The translations under genes were made by a program, and so were the position numbers. The notes under the pieces were generated by a model, which did not search any database, had not been told where the DNA came from, and saw nothing but the letters and a program-made list of their open reading frames with translations. Source: GCA-2861595 sp035526335 (GTDB taxonomy: Bacteria; Actinomycetota; Acidimicrobiia; Acidimicrobiales; GCA-2861595). Taken from it: a stretch of DNA of 21,965 nucleotides. The stretch covers positions 1-21,965 of the forward strand of contig DATLCN010000022.1 in NCBI GenBank assembly GCA_035526335.1, written 5' to 3'. Numbering within the stretch: position 1 is the first letter of the stretch; every line of letters begins with the position of its first letter. Shown here in pieces: positions 1 to 8,555 of the stretch.

Positions 1-66
1 CCACGCCGCGAGGCTGGCCCCGGAACGTACCGCCCGGCCGGCCGATGACAACGCCAACGACACGGC

Positions 67-1092
67 TCAACGGTGAGATGCCGTCCATGCCAGCACCTCG
101 GCCACGGGCCAGGTGTTCACGACGCGTTCCGGTGTGGCTCCACATTCCGCGGCCCGGTAGCAGCCGTAGGGCTGCCACTCGAGCTGCCCGGGGGCGTGGG
201 CGTCCGTGTCGATGGACAGGTGACATCCGGCCTCGACGGCCTGGCGCAGCAACCGCTTCGGCGGGTCGAGCCGTTCCGGCCGGCAGTTGACCTCGATGGC
301 CTTGCCGTGCTCGGCGGCGGCGGCGAACACGGCCTCGGCGTCGAAGGTCGACTCGGGTCGTCCCCGCCCGACCACGATGCGGCCGGTGCAGTGGCCCAGT
401 ATGTCCATGTGGGGATCGGCCACTGCCCTCACGATCCGCCGGGTCATCTCCGGCGCTTCCATCCGTAGCTTCGAATGGACGCTCGCCACGACCACGTCGA
501 GCCGTCCCAGCAGCTCGTCCTCCTGGTCCAGAGTCCCGTCCAGGTTGATGTCAACCTCTATTCCGCTGAGAAGGCGGAACGGCGCGAGCTCCTCGTTGAC
601 CTCCGCCACCACGGCGAGCTGGCTCCGCAGCCGCTCCGCGGTCAGGCCGTTGGCAATCGTCAACCGTGGCGAGTGGTCGGTCAGCACGATGTACTCGTGG
701 CCCAAATCCTTGGCTGCCCGAGCCATCTCATGGATCGGACTACCTCCGTCGGACCAGTCCGAGTGGGTGTGGCAGTCCCCCCGCAGGAGGGCCCGCAGCG
801 CCATTCCTGCGCTATCGTCGCCTCCCGGCAGCTCCCCCTCGAGGCGGGCCAGATAGGAGGGCACGTGCCCGGCGAGCGCCTCGGCGATCACCAGTGCCGT
901 CTTCTCCCCCACGCCCGGGAGCGCCTGCAGTCGCCCGGCGGCCACCCGGGCCTCCAGATCGGACCTGTCGAGCGGCCGGATGCTCGCAGCGGCGTTGCGG
1001 AAGGCGCGGACCCGGTAGGTGGGCTCTTCCATCCGCTCGAGCAGGTAGGCGATGCGCTCCAGGGCCTCTACCGGCTCCACCGCGTGCCCCAT
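67..1092 (-). CDS. PHP-domain phosphoesterase with N-terminal helix-hairpin-helix (PolX-tail-like)
   Basis: 341 residues, ATG start. The N-terminus (about 5-90) resembles the 8-kDa/helix-hairpin-helix part of family X DNA polymerases, with the hairpin LPGVGEKTALVIAEAL near 58-73. A complete PHP metal-dependent phosphoesterase domain follows: motif DCHTHSDWSDG (about 106-116), then TDHSPRL, GIEVDI, VASVHS, DILGHCTGR, EVNCRPERLDPP and SIDTDAHA, the His/Asp/Glu ligands expected for a trinuclear metal site. The polymerase palm between the two parts of true PolX is absent, so this is probably a stand-alone phosphoesterase or nuclease that may bind DNA; the substrate is unknown. It starts 9 bases after the kinase stop, so the two are probably co-transcribed. 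Family call is firm, biochemical role inferred. Confidence 0.88.
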   Translation of the reverse strand: MGHAVEPVEALERIAYLLERMEEPTYRVRAFRNAAASIRPLDRSDLEARVAAGRLQALPGVGEKTALVIAEALAGHVPSYLARLEGELPGGDDSAGMALRALLRGDCHTHSDWSDGGSPIHEMARAAKDLGHEYIVLTDHSPRLTIANGLTAERLRSQLAVVAEVNEELAPFRLLSGIEVDINLDGTLDQEDELLGRLDVVVASVHSKLRMEAPEMTRRIVRAVADPHMDILGHCTGRIVVGRGRPESTFDAEAVFAAAAEHGKAIEVNCRPERLDPPKRLLRQAVEAGCHLSIDTDAHAPGQLEWQPYGCYRAAECGATPERVVNTWPVAEVLAWTASHR

Positions 1093-1101
1093 CCGACCGT
1101 T

Positions 1102-2565
1102 TCAGTCCTTGTCCCTTTTGCGACCCTTGCCATTGCCGCCACCGTCGTCGTCCCCTCCTCCAGCTCCAGGGCCGGGGGCCGGCGCCACCGTCACGGCGGG
1201 AGCCGTCGTGGTGGTTGTGAGGACCGCCGGGTTTACACCGGGCACACGGCGCAGGACATCCACCATCTCCGCGTACGCCGTGTCGAACAGCTGACCTGAA
1301 CGGTTCCAGGTCGTGGCGTCCCGGAGGAGCTCGGTGGCCGCATCGCCACCACCGCCGGCCTCGACCTGGTCGGCCACCTCCCGCAACCGCTCGGCGGCTG
1401 CAGGTCCCTGCACCCCGTCGCCGACCTCCACTCTGTCGGCCAGCGCGGACAGCTCACGGGCGAGGGCGTCTCGACCATCACCACCGCCGCTGCCACCGCG
1501 GCCGGCGACGGTGACCAGCAGGACGAACAGCACGACGGTGGCAGCCATCAACAACACCGGCGCGCGGCGGCGCCAGATGGGACGAGCCGTGGCGATCGCC
1601 CGTCTGGGTAGATCCTGGGCTCCCATCGCCGACGAGGACACCGGGCTGGGAGAAGGCGAGACCAGCGTCGGGTCAGCTACGGCGGCCACAGCGCCCGCAA
1701 CCGACGCCGGGTTGCCGGCCGCGGTGGTGAGCGACGGCGGCTCAACCAGGCCGAGATCACCCGCCATCTCCGCGGCCGTCGCCGGTCGCTGCAGCGGGTC
1801 CTTGGCCATCGCCCGACCCACAGCCGCGACCAGCAGCGGGTCGAGGCCCGGGCGGGCCAGGTCGAGAGGCGGGGTTGGCGACGTGGCGATGGCGGTGGCC
1901 ACCTCCATGGCGGTGCCGCCCGAGAACGGCTTCAACCCGGTGAGCGCCTCGTACAGCACCACACCCAGCGAGTACAGGTCCGAGCGCGGTGTGGCCGGGT
2001 GGCCCGCGATGCGTTCCGGCGCGAGGTAGGCGGGCGTACCGAGGAGGAGCCCGGTGCTGGTCACGTCGCCGGAGAGGGGCTCGGCACTCTTGGCGATCCC
2101 GAAGTCCGCCACCTTCGCCTGGCCCTCCGAGGTGAAAAGAACGTTGGCCGGCTTCACGTCGCGGTGGACCAGCCCGGCCTGGTGGGCGGCACCGAGGGCC
2201 GCCAGGACCTCAGCCGCCACCACTCTCAGCCAGTCCGGGTCAACCGGTCCGCCGGCCATCCGCTCGGCCAGGGAGTCACCGTGCAGCATCTCCATGACCA
2301 GATACGGCTCTCCTCCGTCTTCACCCGTGTCGAAGACGGAGACGACGTTGGGGTGGTGGAGACGTGCCGCGCATCGGGCCTCGCCCCCGAAGCGCGTGCG
2401 TACCGAAGGGTCAACCGCCATGTCGGCACGGAGCATCTTCACCGCCACCGGGCGGTCGAGGAGCTCGTCGTGAGCCTGGCGGACGTCGGCCATGCCTCCA
2501 CGGCCGACGAGCGGCCCCAGGCGGTAACGGCCGTTCAGCAGGCGACCCGTCACCGAAGTGCCCAT
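1102..2565 (-). CDS. Transmembrane serine/threonine protein kinase (PknB-like, no PASTA)
   Basis: 487 residues from the ATG at 2565. An open frame extends further upstream but would read through the divergent gene, and the family start (GRLLNGRYRLGPLVG) follows this ATG directly. Kinase domain about 10-275: glycine loop VGRGGMADV, ATP-binding Lys43 in AVKML, catalytic HRDVKPAN (134-141), DFG (154-156), GTPAYLAPE activation segment. A Pro/Ser/Ala-rich juxtamembrane region follows, then RRR and a membrane helix at about 335-354. The outer part has a helical stretch and a Thr/Pro/Gly tail ending in Lys/Arg/Asp residues. No PASTA repeats are visible, so the sensed signal is unknown. Upstream partner of the PHP gene. 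Confidence 0.93.
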   Translation of the reverse strand: MGTSVTGRLLNGRYRLGPLVGRGGMADVRQAHDELLDRPVAVKMLRADMAVDPSVRTRFGGEARCAARLHHPNVVSVFDTGEDGGEPYLVMEMLHGDSLAERMAGGPVDPDWLRVVAAEVLAALGAAHQAGLVHRDVKPANVLFTSEGQAKVADFGIAKSAEPLSGDVTSTGLLLGTPAYLAPERIAGHPATPRSDLYSLGVVLYEALTGLKPFSGGTAMEVATAIATSPTPPLDLARPGLDPLLVAAVGRAMAKDPLQRPATAAEMAGDLGLVEPPSLTTAAGNPASVAGAVAAVADPTLVSPSPSPVSSSAMGAQDLPRRAIATARPIWRRRAPVLLMAATVVLFVLLVTVAGRGGSGGGDGRDALARELSALADRVEVGDGVQGPAAAERLREVADQVEAGGGGDAATELLRDATTWNRSGQLFDTAYAEMVDVLRRVPGVNPAVLTTTTTAPAVTVAPAPGPGAGGGDDDGGGNGKGRKRDKD

Positions 2566-2635
2566 TTCACGAATTGACGCTACCGGAACGACAGAAGCCC
2601 TCACTCCCATCGCCGGGCGGCCGATACTAGACATC
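2566..2635. promoter_or_regulatory. Divergent promoter region between kinase and PilB/GspE genes
   Basis: These 70 bases separate two divergent starts. On the plus strand GATACT (2623-2628) ends 7 bases before the ATG at 2636, where a leaderless message would need its -10 box, and I see no good Shine-Dalgarno there. On the minus strand TAGCGT (2577-2582) lies 11 bases before the kinase ATG. No convincing -35 was found for either. Prediction from pattern only. Confidence 0.35.
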
Positions 2636-4360
2636 ATGGAGATGACCGACGTGGAGACGCCGCGACCTCGCATGCGGCAGCGCCTGGGCGACCTGTTGGT
2701 GAGCGAAGGGCTGGTGACCGAGGCCCAGCTCACGGCAGCGCTCGTCGACCAGGAGCGCAGCGGGGAGAGGCTCGGCCGCATTCTCGTGGCCAACAAGACC
2801 ATCTCGGAGACACAGCTCGTCCGCACCCTCGCCCGTCATTTCGGCCTGGACTCGGTGGATCTCGACGAGAAGGTCCCCGACTTCAACGCCTGCCGTCTGC
2901 TGCGGGAGTCGTTCGCCCGGCGTCACAACGCCCTGGGCATCGGGTGGGAGGACGGGCGCCTCGTGGTGGCGATGGCGAACCCGGCCGACGTGTTCGCACT
3001 CGACGACATCCGCAGCATGACCGGCTACGAGGTCAAGCCGGTCATGGCCGAGCCGGCACAGCTCTCCCGGTCGATCGACCGCGTGTGGAACTCCAGGGCC
3101 GAAGAGATGATGCGCCTGGCCAGCGACACGGCCGAGGAGCTCGATCCGGACGAGGGCGAGATCGGCCTCACCACCCTTCGTGAGGCGGCGGAGGACGCGC
3201 CCGTCATCCAGTTCGTCAACGAACTGGTCAGCCGGGCGGTGCACGACGGTGCCTCCGACATCCACCTGGAGCCGGGTGAGCGGGAGCTGCGGATCCGGTT
3301 CCGCATCGACGGCGTCCTCCACGACATCATGACCGTCCCCAGGTCGATCCGGGCCAGCGTCGTAAGTCGCCTGAAGATCATGGGCGAGCTCAACATCGCC
3401 GAGAGGCGACTCCCCCAGGACGGCCGGGTCACCATGAAGCTGCCCTCCGGCAGCATCGATCTGCGCCTGGTGACGCTGCCGACCACCCAGGGAGAGTGCC
3501 TCGTCGTCCGCATCCTGGACAGGGCGGGCGGGCTTCTCAACATCGAGGAGCTCGGGTTCCTGCCCGAGACACTCGCCCGCTACCGGTCGTGCTACCGCCG
3601 GCCGTGGGGAGCCGTCCTGGCCACGGGGCCGACGGGGTCCGGCAAGTCCACCACCCTGTACGCGACCCTCACCGAACTGCACGACCCGCGGCGCAACATC
3701 GTGACCGTCGAGGACCCGGTCGAGTACTACATGAGCGGCGTCAAGCAGATCCAGGTGAACCGCAGGGCCGGCCTCACCTTTGCCGGAGCGCTCCGTTCCA
3801 TCGTCCGGTCCGACCCCGACATCATCCTGGTGGGCGAGATCCGTGACGCGGAAACGGCCACCATCGCCATCGAGGCGGCTCTCACCGGTCACGTCGTGCT
3901 CTCCACACTCCACACCAACGACGCCGCCTCGACCCCGGCCCGGCTCATGGACATGGGTGTCGAGCCGTTCCTCGTCACATCCGCCATCACCGGCGTCCTC
4001 GCCCAGCGTCTGGTGCGCCGCCTATGTGACCGCTGCAAGGAGCCCTACCAGCCGGGCGAGGACGAGCTCCTGAGCTCTGGGTGGGCCAGGAAGATGCGAA
4101 GTGACGCGGGTTCGGCGGTCTTCTACCGGGCGGTGGGCTGCGTCCTCTGCTCCCGCTCCGGCTACCGCGGCCGGTTCGCCATCCACGAGGTGATGCCCGT
4201 CACCGAGGAGCTCACCCACCTGATCCTGAGCAGGGCCACTTCCGACCAGGTGAACAGGCTCGCCGTCGAGCAGGGCATGACGACCCTCCGCGAGGACGGG
4301 CTGGCCAAGGTGGCCATGGGCCAGACCACCTTCGAGGAGCTCCTGCGGGTGGTCACCTAG
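2636..4360 (+). CDS. Type IV pilus / type II secretion assembly ATPase (PilB/GspE family)
   Basis: 574 residues from ATG 2636; the frame is open further upstream but overlaps the divergent kinase start. Residues about 12-150 form the MshEN (T2SSE N) domain (RLGDLLVSEGLVTEAQL, then RLGRILV). The motor domain follows: VHDGASDIHLEP, RFRIDGVLHD, Walker A GPTGSGKSTT (331-340), Asp box EDPVEYYM, Walker B DPDIILVGEIRD, His box TGHVVLSTLHTND. A zinc-binding CxxC...CxxC module (LCDRC, GCVLC) sits near 464-505, as in PilB/GspE and unlike PilT. It powers pilin polymerisation at the inner membrane. No PilT, PilC, PilM-Q or pilin gene is adjacent, so the exact machine is uncertain. Confidence 0.93.
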   Translation: MEMTDVETPRPRMRQRLGDLLVSEGLVTEAQLTAALVDQERSGERLGRILVANKTISETQLVRTLARHFGLDSVDLDEKVPDFNACRLLRESFARRHNALGIGWEDGRLVVAMANPADVFALDDIRSMTGYEVKPVMAEPAQLSRSIDRVWNSRAEEMMRLASDTAEELDPDEGEIGLTTLREAAEDAPVIQFVNELVSRAVHDGASDIHLEPGERELRIRFRIDGVLHDIMTVPRSIRASVVSRLKIMGELNIAERRLPQDGRVTMKLPSGSIDLRLVTLPTTQGECLVVRILDRAGGLLNIEELGFLPETLARYRSCYRRPWGAVLATGPTGSGKSTTLYATLTELHDPRRNIVTVEDPVEYYMSGVKQIQVNRRAGLTFAGALRSIVRSDPDIILVGEIRDAETATIAIEAALTGHVVLSTLHTNDAASTPARLMDMGVEPFLVTSAITGVLAQRLVRRLCDRCKEPYQPGEDELLSSGWARKMRSDAGSAVFYRAVGCVLCSRSGYRGRFAIHEVMPVTEELTHLILSRATSDQVNRLAVEQGMTTLREDGLAKVAMGQTTFEELLRVVT

Positions 4361-4423
4361 CGCCTGGCCGGTGGCTTCGCCCGCAATTTCCGCCCGAGGT
4401 TGCCGCTACCCGTGACTCGGCAC

Positions 4424-4693
4424 TCAGGCGTTCAGAGCGTCGTCGAGCAGCGAGCGCTCGTCCAGGAGCGCCCCCGCATCGTCGCGGCACACGTAGGTCA
4501 CAAGGGTGGCCTCGACCCGCCATCTCTCGAGCAGATCCAAGCGCGCCTGACGCTCCTCGGAATCCTCGAAGGTGTAGCGAAGGCTGCCGCACACGCACTC
4601 CGGGCCGCCGTAGATGTCGACGCGCAACTCGTCGCCGATGCTCTCGACACTGAACACCCGGAGGTTCTGGATCACTTCTATGCCTTTGGCCAC
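4424..4693 (-). CDS. Small hypothetical protein with CxC motif
   Basis: 89 residues with a GTG start and a weak ribosome site. I do not recognise the family. The N-terminal half is beta-strand-like (IEVIQNLRVFSVE, ELRVDIYGG) and leads into GPECVCGSLRYTF, whose Cys-Val-Cys could bind metal or be redox active; a third Cys follows in TYVCRDD. The C-terminal half is acidic and helical. It lies 30 bases after the coiled-coil gene, with which it is probably co-transcribed, and converges on the PilB/GspE gene with a 63-base gap. Codon use and position support a real gene; function unknown. Confidence 0.6.
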   Translation of the reverse strand: MAKGIEVIQNLRVFSVESIGDELRVDIYGGPECVCGSLRYTFEDSEERQARLDLLERWRVEATLVTYVCRDDAGALLDERSLLDDALNA

Positions 4694-4723
4694 GACTGCT
4701 TCTCGGCAGGGGGACCGAAGTTG

Positions 4724-5689
4724 TTAGGGCTTCTCCGCTTCCGGCTCCGATGGGCGATCCGCCGGCGCCGGCCGCGACTGGGCGGGTCTGGTGGCGCGGT
4801 CCTTCGTTCGTGCCGCCAAACCCAGCTCCGAGACCAGGCGCCGCCCCACGTCGGAGGCTTTCCGGCCGAGGGAGTGGGTCGTGTCCTCCTGGTGGCGGGC
4901 CAGCAGGCGCGCCACCTCCTCCAGCGATCCGGAGATGGCCGTCATGCGCTCCCCGAGCAACTCCGTCTGGTCCCGGATCAGGCCGCCCAGCGCGCCCGGG
5001 TCCAGCTCGTCGTGTTCGATCGTCTCGCGCAGCGTCCCCTCCAGCTCGCGCAGAAACCGCACGACCTCTGGGAGACCGTTGCCCGCCTGGAACACGGCGT
5101 CGAGACGGTCACGAGCCTCCTCGAACCGGGCATCGAGCCCTTGGACCGTCCCGGCCACGGCGCGGACGGTGTCTAGCAGGGCGTCGAGGCCCGCCTGACG
5201 ACCCTCGACCGTCACCACCACGCCCGCCATCGCCTCGTGCACCTGGTCGGTCAAGGCGTGCATGAGCTCGGCATGCCCCTGCAGCAGCACCACCAGATTC
5301 TCGGTCCGCCGCTCGAACCGCTCCGAAAGCCCAGCAGCGACCATGGCCATCGCCGGCCCGGGGCCGGGCTGGGCCACTAGGCCGTCGATTTGAGCCGTGA
5401 GCCGGACGATGGCCTCGTACACCGTGCTCGCCGGGTGGTCGAGCAGGGCCGCCCGAACCTCCCGAAGATCCTCCTCCATGGGTTCCACCCGATCGAGATT
5501 GTGCAGCGCCCGCTTCAGGTCCTCGGCCCTGTCCTGATCCCTCTGGAGCGCCCTCAGGGCAGCCTCGATCGACGACAGACGGCGGTCCGTACCCTCCAGC
5601 ACGTCCGAAAAGGTCGTGAGCATGGCGTGCAAAACGGTCAGGGTTCCGTCGTCACCCGACGCCTCACGCTGCTCATGGCGCTCAGGCAC
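4724..5689 (-). CDS. Long coiled-coil protein of unknown function
   Basis: 321 residues, GTG start overlapping the upstream ligase gene by 8 bases, which suggests translational coupling. No signal peptide or membrane helix is evident. Almost the whole chain is predicted alpha-helical with heptad-like Leu/Val/Ala spacing (LSSIEAALRALQRDQDR, LLDTVRAVAGTVQGLD, RFLRELEGTLRETIEH), and it ends in an Arg/Pro/Ala/Glu-rich disordered tail. This resembles cytoplasmic scaffold or methyl-accepting-like coiled coils, but I see no catalytic motif and no diagnostic chemoreceptor hairpin tip. An internal Met near residue 23 is an alternative start. Function unknown; the overlap with the GCS2 gene is the only contextual clue. 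Confidence 0.72.
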   Translation of the reverse strand: MPERHEQREASGDDGTLTVLHAMLTTFSDVLEGTDRRLSSIEAALRALQRDQDRAEDLKRALHNLDRVEPMEEDLREVRAALLDHPASTVYEAIVRLTAQIDGLVAQPGPGPAMAMVAAGLSERFERRTENLVVLLQGHAELMHALTDQVHEAMAGVVVTVEGRQAGLDALLDTVRAVAGTVQGLDARFEEARDRLDAVFQAGNGLPEVVRFLRELEGTLRETIEHDELDPGALGGLIRDQTELLGERMTAISGSLEEVARLLARHQEDTTHSLGRKASDVGRRLVSELGLAARTKDRATRPAQSRPAPADRPSEPEAEKP

Positions 5690-6845
5690 GTCGCCCCGTC
5701 CCCGCCGTCGGGTGCCGCCATGCCACGTCCGACCGCAACTCGGCGATCAGGGCGTCCACTACGTCGACAAGGCTCCCACCGTGAGCCACCACCTCACGCT
5801 GGCGCAGGTAACTGGGTCGCTCGACCATGCCCATGACGTGTTCCAACTCCCTCACACATCCCAGGCGGTCCGCGACGGGGGTCAGCTCTGTCACCAGGTC
5901 GGCCACCGCGTCCTTGAGGGCCACGAGGTGACCGTCGTCGTCGAGGATTATCTGCGCCTCCACCCCGTAGCGGGCCGCCCTCCACTTGTTCTCGCGGATC
6001 ACCCAGCCGCGGTGCGTTCGCAGCTCCTGGCCACGGTCGTAGAGGCCGTTCATCCACTCCACCAGGCACTGGCTCACCGCCGCCACCGCCGCCACCTCCG
6101 ACAGGGTGGGCAGACCGTCGCAGATTCGAAGCTCCACCGTCCCGAACGTGGGATGGGGGCGGATGTCCCACCAGACCTCACGGATCGAGCTGATGGCCCG
6201 AGCGCTCACCAGGGTCGTCATGAACCGCTCAAACTCCGGCCATCCGGCGAGCTGGTAGGGAAGACCCGCTGTGGGCAGCGCCTCGAAGATCTTCGAGCGG
6301 GCCGAGGCGAGGCCGGTGTCCTGGCCCATCCAGTACGGGCTCGACGCCGACAGGCCGAGAAAATGCGGAATATAGGAAGACAGAGCGTTGGCGATGGCGA
6401 TGGCCTTCTCCGGTGAGCGCACCCCGACGTGGACGTGGATCCCGAAGATCTGCAGGCGGCGACCGAGCCACTGCATCTCCTCCAAGAGCTCGTGGTACCG
6501 CGCATCCGGGCTGATCCTCTGCTCGGACCAGTCGGAGAAAGGGTGGGTGCCCGAGCACAGCAGCTCGAGGCCTCTCCGGTCGGTCTGCACGCGCAGCTCG
6601 GCCAGGGTGCCCTCGAGATCGGTACGGGCCTCGGAGACGGTGGAGCAGATCCCGGTGATGATCTCCACCGTGGACTCGAACAGCTCGTGCTTGGCCTTGG
6701 GATGGGCACCGCCGGGATGGCCCTGCCCCATCTCCTCGAGAATGTCGGTCGCCGCCGCCTTCAGCTCACGGGAACTGGCGTCCACCACCTCGAGCTCCAT
6801 CTCGACGCCGAGACTGGACCGCTCGGAGGAGTGGAACTCGATCAT
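5682..6845 (-). CDS. Carboxylate-amine ligase, glutamate-cysteine ligase family 2 (YbdK-like)
   Basis: 387 residues from ATG 6845, with AGGA nine bases upstream. A longer frame opens with GTG at 6977, right after the preceding stop, but its 44 extra residues are low-complexity and precede the family start (MIEFHSSERSSLGVEMELEVVD). Visible GCS2 features: substrate and metal-binding Glu in GVEMELEVVD, KHELFESTVEI, the glycine/histidine segment FGIHVHVGV, HPTFGTVELRICD, and RENKWRAARYG. The family makes an ATP-dependent gamma-glutamyl-type amide bond; YbdK has weak glutamate-cysteine ligase activity, and actinobacterial members often have unknown acceptors. Lies between the CAP protein and the coiled-coil gene on the same strand. 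Confidence 0.9.
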   Translation of the reverse strand: MIEFHSSERSSLGVEMELEVVDASSRELKAAATDILEEMGQGHPGGAHPKAKHELFESTVEIITGICSTVSEARTDLEGTLAELRVQTDRRGLELLCSGTHPFSDWSEQRISPDARYHELLEEMQWLGRRLQIFGIHVHVGVRSPEKAIAIANALSSYIPHFLGLSASSPYWMGQDTGLASARSKIFEALPTAGLPYQLAGWPEFERFMTTLVSARAISSIREVWWDIRPHPTFGTVELRICDGLPTLSEVAAVAAVSQCLVEWMNGLYDRGQELRTHRGWVIRENKWRAARYGVEAQIILDDDGHLVALKDAVADLVTELTPVADRLGCVRELEHVMGMVERPSYLRQREVVAHGGSLVDVVDALIAELRSDVAWRHPTAGTGRRA

Positions 6846-6977
6846 CGCCGAGCATCCTGTCAGGTCGGCCGGGCTCTCAGTGCCAGTGGCAGCACCACCG
6901 CGCGGCTTCACCACCTCACCGTGGTCGCGGCGGAACTGTCCGGCCTTCGGCCGCACAACCAGTTCTGCCTCGGTCAC

Positions 6978-8408
6978 TCAGCGCGGCGGCGCCCATGCGT
7001 TGAGTCGGTGACCGCTGATGCTGCCGGCGAATGCCGCGTCGCCGAAGGAGAACACGCCGCCGTCGGCTGCGACCAACCTGTATCCGCGGCCGGTGGAGGT
7101 GGCGTCGAGGGCGACGATGGGTGCGTTCAGGGGCTGGCCCGCCACGGAACCGACGAAGGTGGCGTCGCCGAAGGCGAACACCCCACCGTCGGCCGAGACC
7201 AGGCGGTAGCCCTGGCCGGTCGTCGTTGGGACCAGACCCACAACGGGAGCGTTGAGCGGGCTGCCGGCGAGCGAGCCGAGGAAGGGAGCATCGCCGAAGC
7301 CGAAGACGCCGCCGTCGGCGGAGGCGAGCCAGTAGCCGTCGCCGGTCTTGGTGGAGCCGAGGGCGACGACCGGTGCATTGAGCGACCGGCCCGCCAGGCC
7401 CCCTGCAAAAGGCGCTTCGCCGAAGGCGAACACCCCCCCATCCGAGGAGGCGAGCCAGTAGCCGTCGCTGTTGCGGGTGGCGGCCAGGTCCACCACCGGG
7501 GCATTGAGGGGATGGTTGGCCAGTGATCCCATGAAGTGGGCGTTCCCGTAGGCGAACACTCCCCCGTCGGCGGAGGCCAGCCAGTAGCCGGCACCGCGGC
7601 GGGCGGGGGCGAGATCGACGATGGGCGCGTTGAGGGGATGACCGGCAGGTGCATCGACGAAGCGGGCCTTGCCGAAGGCGAACACCCCTCCGTCGGCACC
7701 GGCCAGCCAGTAGCCCGCCGGGGCCCGCCTGCTCCAGGCGACAGGCGGCAGCGATGCGGCGCCGACGATGCCGGCGGCAGCGGGCCGGGTCAGATCATGT
7801 GCCGCCACCGCCGGCCGGGAGTCTCCCCCGTCGTCGGCGACTCGGCCGACCCGGGCGACACGCGGCGCGGCGACAGGTCTGGCCGCGGTGGCGGAGCGAG
7901 CAGGCTCTGACGCCTGCCTGACCGGAGCCGCTGCCGGCGCTGACGCGACCGGCGCCTTGGCGAACACCTGGGTGACCCAGACCTGGCCGTCCGAGCTGGT
8001 GAACACGCCCACACCGGCCAGCGTGTAGTCGCCGAAGATGTTCACCCGGTGGGTGGGCGAGCGGAGGAACTCGGCGTTCACCTCGCTCAGCGAGGTGCCC
8101 ACCCCGACGTTCTCGCCTGCTCTCGTCCAGTTGCTGACGACCGAGCCGACCACCGCCCCGATGTTGCCCGAGTGGTAGATGTCGCCTCGCAACGCCATGT
8201 CCCTCGAATGACGCGCCGCCACTGTGGCGAGCCCACCGTGGTCGGCCAGCGGCCGGAGGCCCGCGGCGGACCGTGCCGAGTTGATGCTGGCCACGGACGC
8301 CGACGCCGGAGCCGGTACGGCCAGCACAGCGGCCGCGGTCACCAGCAGGGCCATGGTCACGTTGGTCAGGCGACCACGGACGGCTCGATCGGGGACGGCG
8401 TGTGGCAT
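6978..8408 (-). CDS. Secreted CAP/SCP-domain protein with six C-terminal 42-residue repeats
   Basis: 476 residues, ATG start. A signal peptide with basic n-region and hydrophobic core (MALLVTAAAVLAV) predicts cleavage after ASA near residue 37. Residues about 38-150 form a CAP (SCP/PR1) domain: INSARSAAGLRPL, AARHSRDMA, a His in YHSGNIG, GENVGVG, SPTHRVNIF, GVGVFTSSDGQVWVTQVFA. An Ala/Pro/Arg-rich linker (151-230) follows, then six repeats built on GYWLASADGGVFAFGDAxFxGS...LNAPVV, ending shortly after the last. Such repeats are common in actinobacterial exported proteins and are probably beta-propeller or beta-solenoid blades binding surface polymers. Function is therefore an extracellular or cell-wall role; the ligand is unknown. 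Confidence 0.9.
   Translation of the reverse strand: MPHAVPDRAVRGRLTNVTMALLVTAAAVLAVPAPASASVASINSARSAAGLRPLADHGGLATVAARHSRDMALRGDIYHSGNIGAVVGSVVSNWTRAGENVGVGTSLSEVNAEFLRSPTHRVNIFGDYTLAGVGVFTSSDGQVWVTQVFAKAPVASAPAAAPVRQASEPARSATAARPVAAPRVARVGRVADDGGDSRPAVAAHDLTRPAAAGIVGAASLPPVAWSRRAPAGYWLAGADGGVFAFGKARFVDAPAGHPLNAPIVDLAPARRGAGYWLASADGGVFAYGNAHFMGSLANHPLNAPVVDLAATRNSDGYWLASSDGGVFAFGEAPFAGGLAGRSLNAPVVALGSTKTGDGYWLASADGGVFGFGDAPFLGSLAGSPLNAPVVGLVPTTTGQGYRLVSADGGVFAFGDATFVGSVAGQPLNAPIVALDATSTGRGYRLVAADGGVFSFGDAAFAGSISGHRLNAWAPPR
6981..7715 (-). repeat. Six tandem 126-bp coding repeats
   Basis: Repeat units begin at protein residues 232, 274, 316, 358, 400 and 442, a strict period of 42 residues (126 bases); the last unit is cut to 35 residues. 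Each carries GY(W/R)L..(A/S)DGGVF.(F/Y)G.A.F and ends in LNAP(V/I)V. The last two units use GYRL instead of GYWL. The exact spacing without indels indicates recent or strongly constrained tandem duplication. Confidence 0.9.
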
Positions 8409-8543
8409 ATAGGGTCCAGCTCCCTTTGAGGTGACGGCGGACAGCTACCGCAGAGGCAAGGCCCACCCTCCCGGCGGTGTCCCTCCCAGCTGTTGGAAGA
8501 ACCTAGCGGCGGAGGGCCGGTGAGGGCCAAAGTGCCCGCCAAG

Positions 8544-8549
8544 TACCCT
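8544..8549 (+). promoter_or_regulatory. -10 box for leaderless ATPase message
   Basis: TACCCT fits TAnnnT and ends 6 bases before the ATG at 8556, so transcription would start at or next to the A of ATG. No Shine-Dalgarno lies between. The -35 is not clear. Confidence 0.45.
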
Positions 8550-8555
8550 GCCTCC

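Noticed and set aside
1..70. Possible partial minus-strand gene starting with TTG overlapping the PHP stop (TTGA), or with GTG at 63
   Set aside because: Two frames are open over only about 70 bases to the window edge, codon use does not separate them, and neither is recognisable.
2627..3913. 428-residue minus-strand ORF opposite the PilB/GspE gene
   Set aside because: Mirror frame of a fully motif-supported gene; no recognisable domain.
6846..6977. 44-residue N-terminal extension of the GCS2 ligase from GTG 6977
   Set aside because: Composition is not protein-like, the family start fits ATG 6845, and that ATG has an AGGA site.
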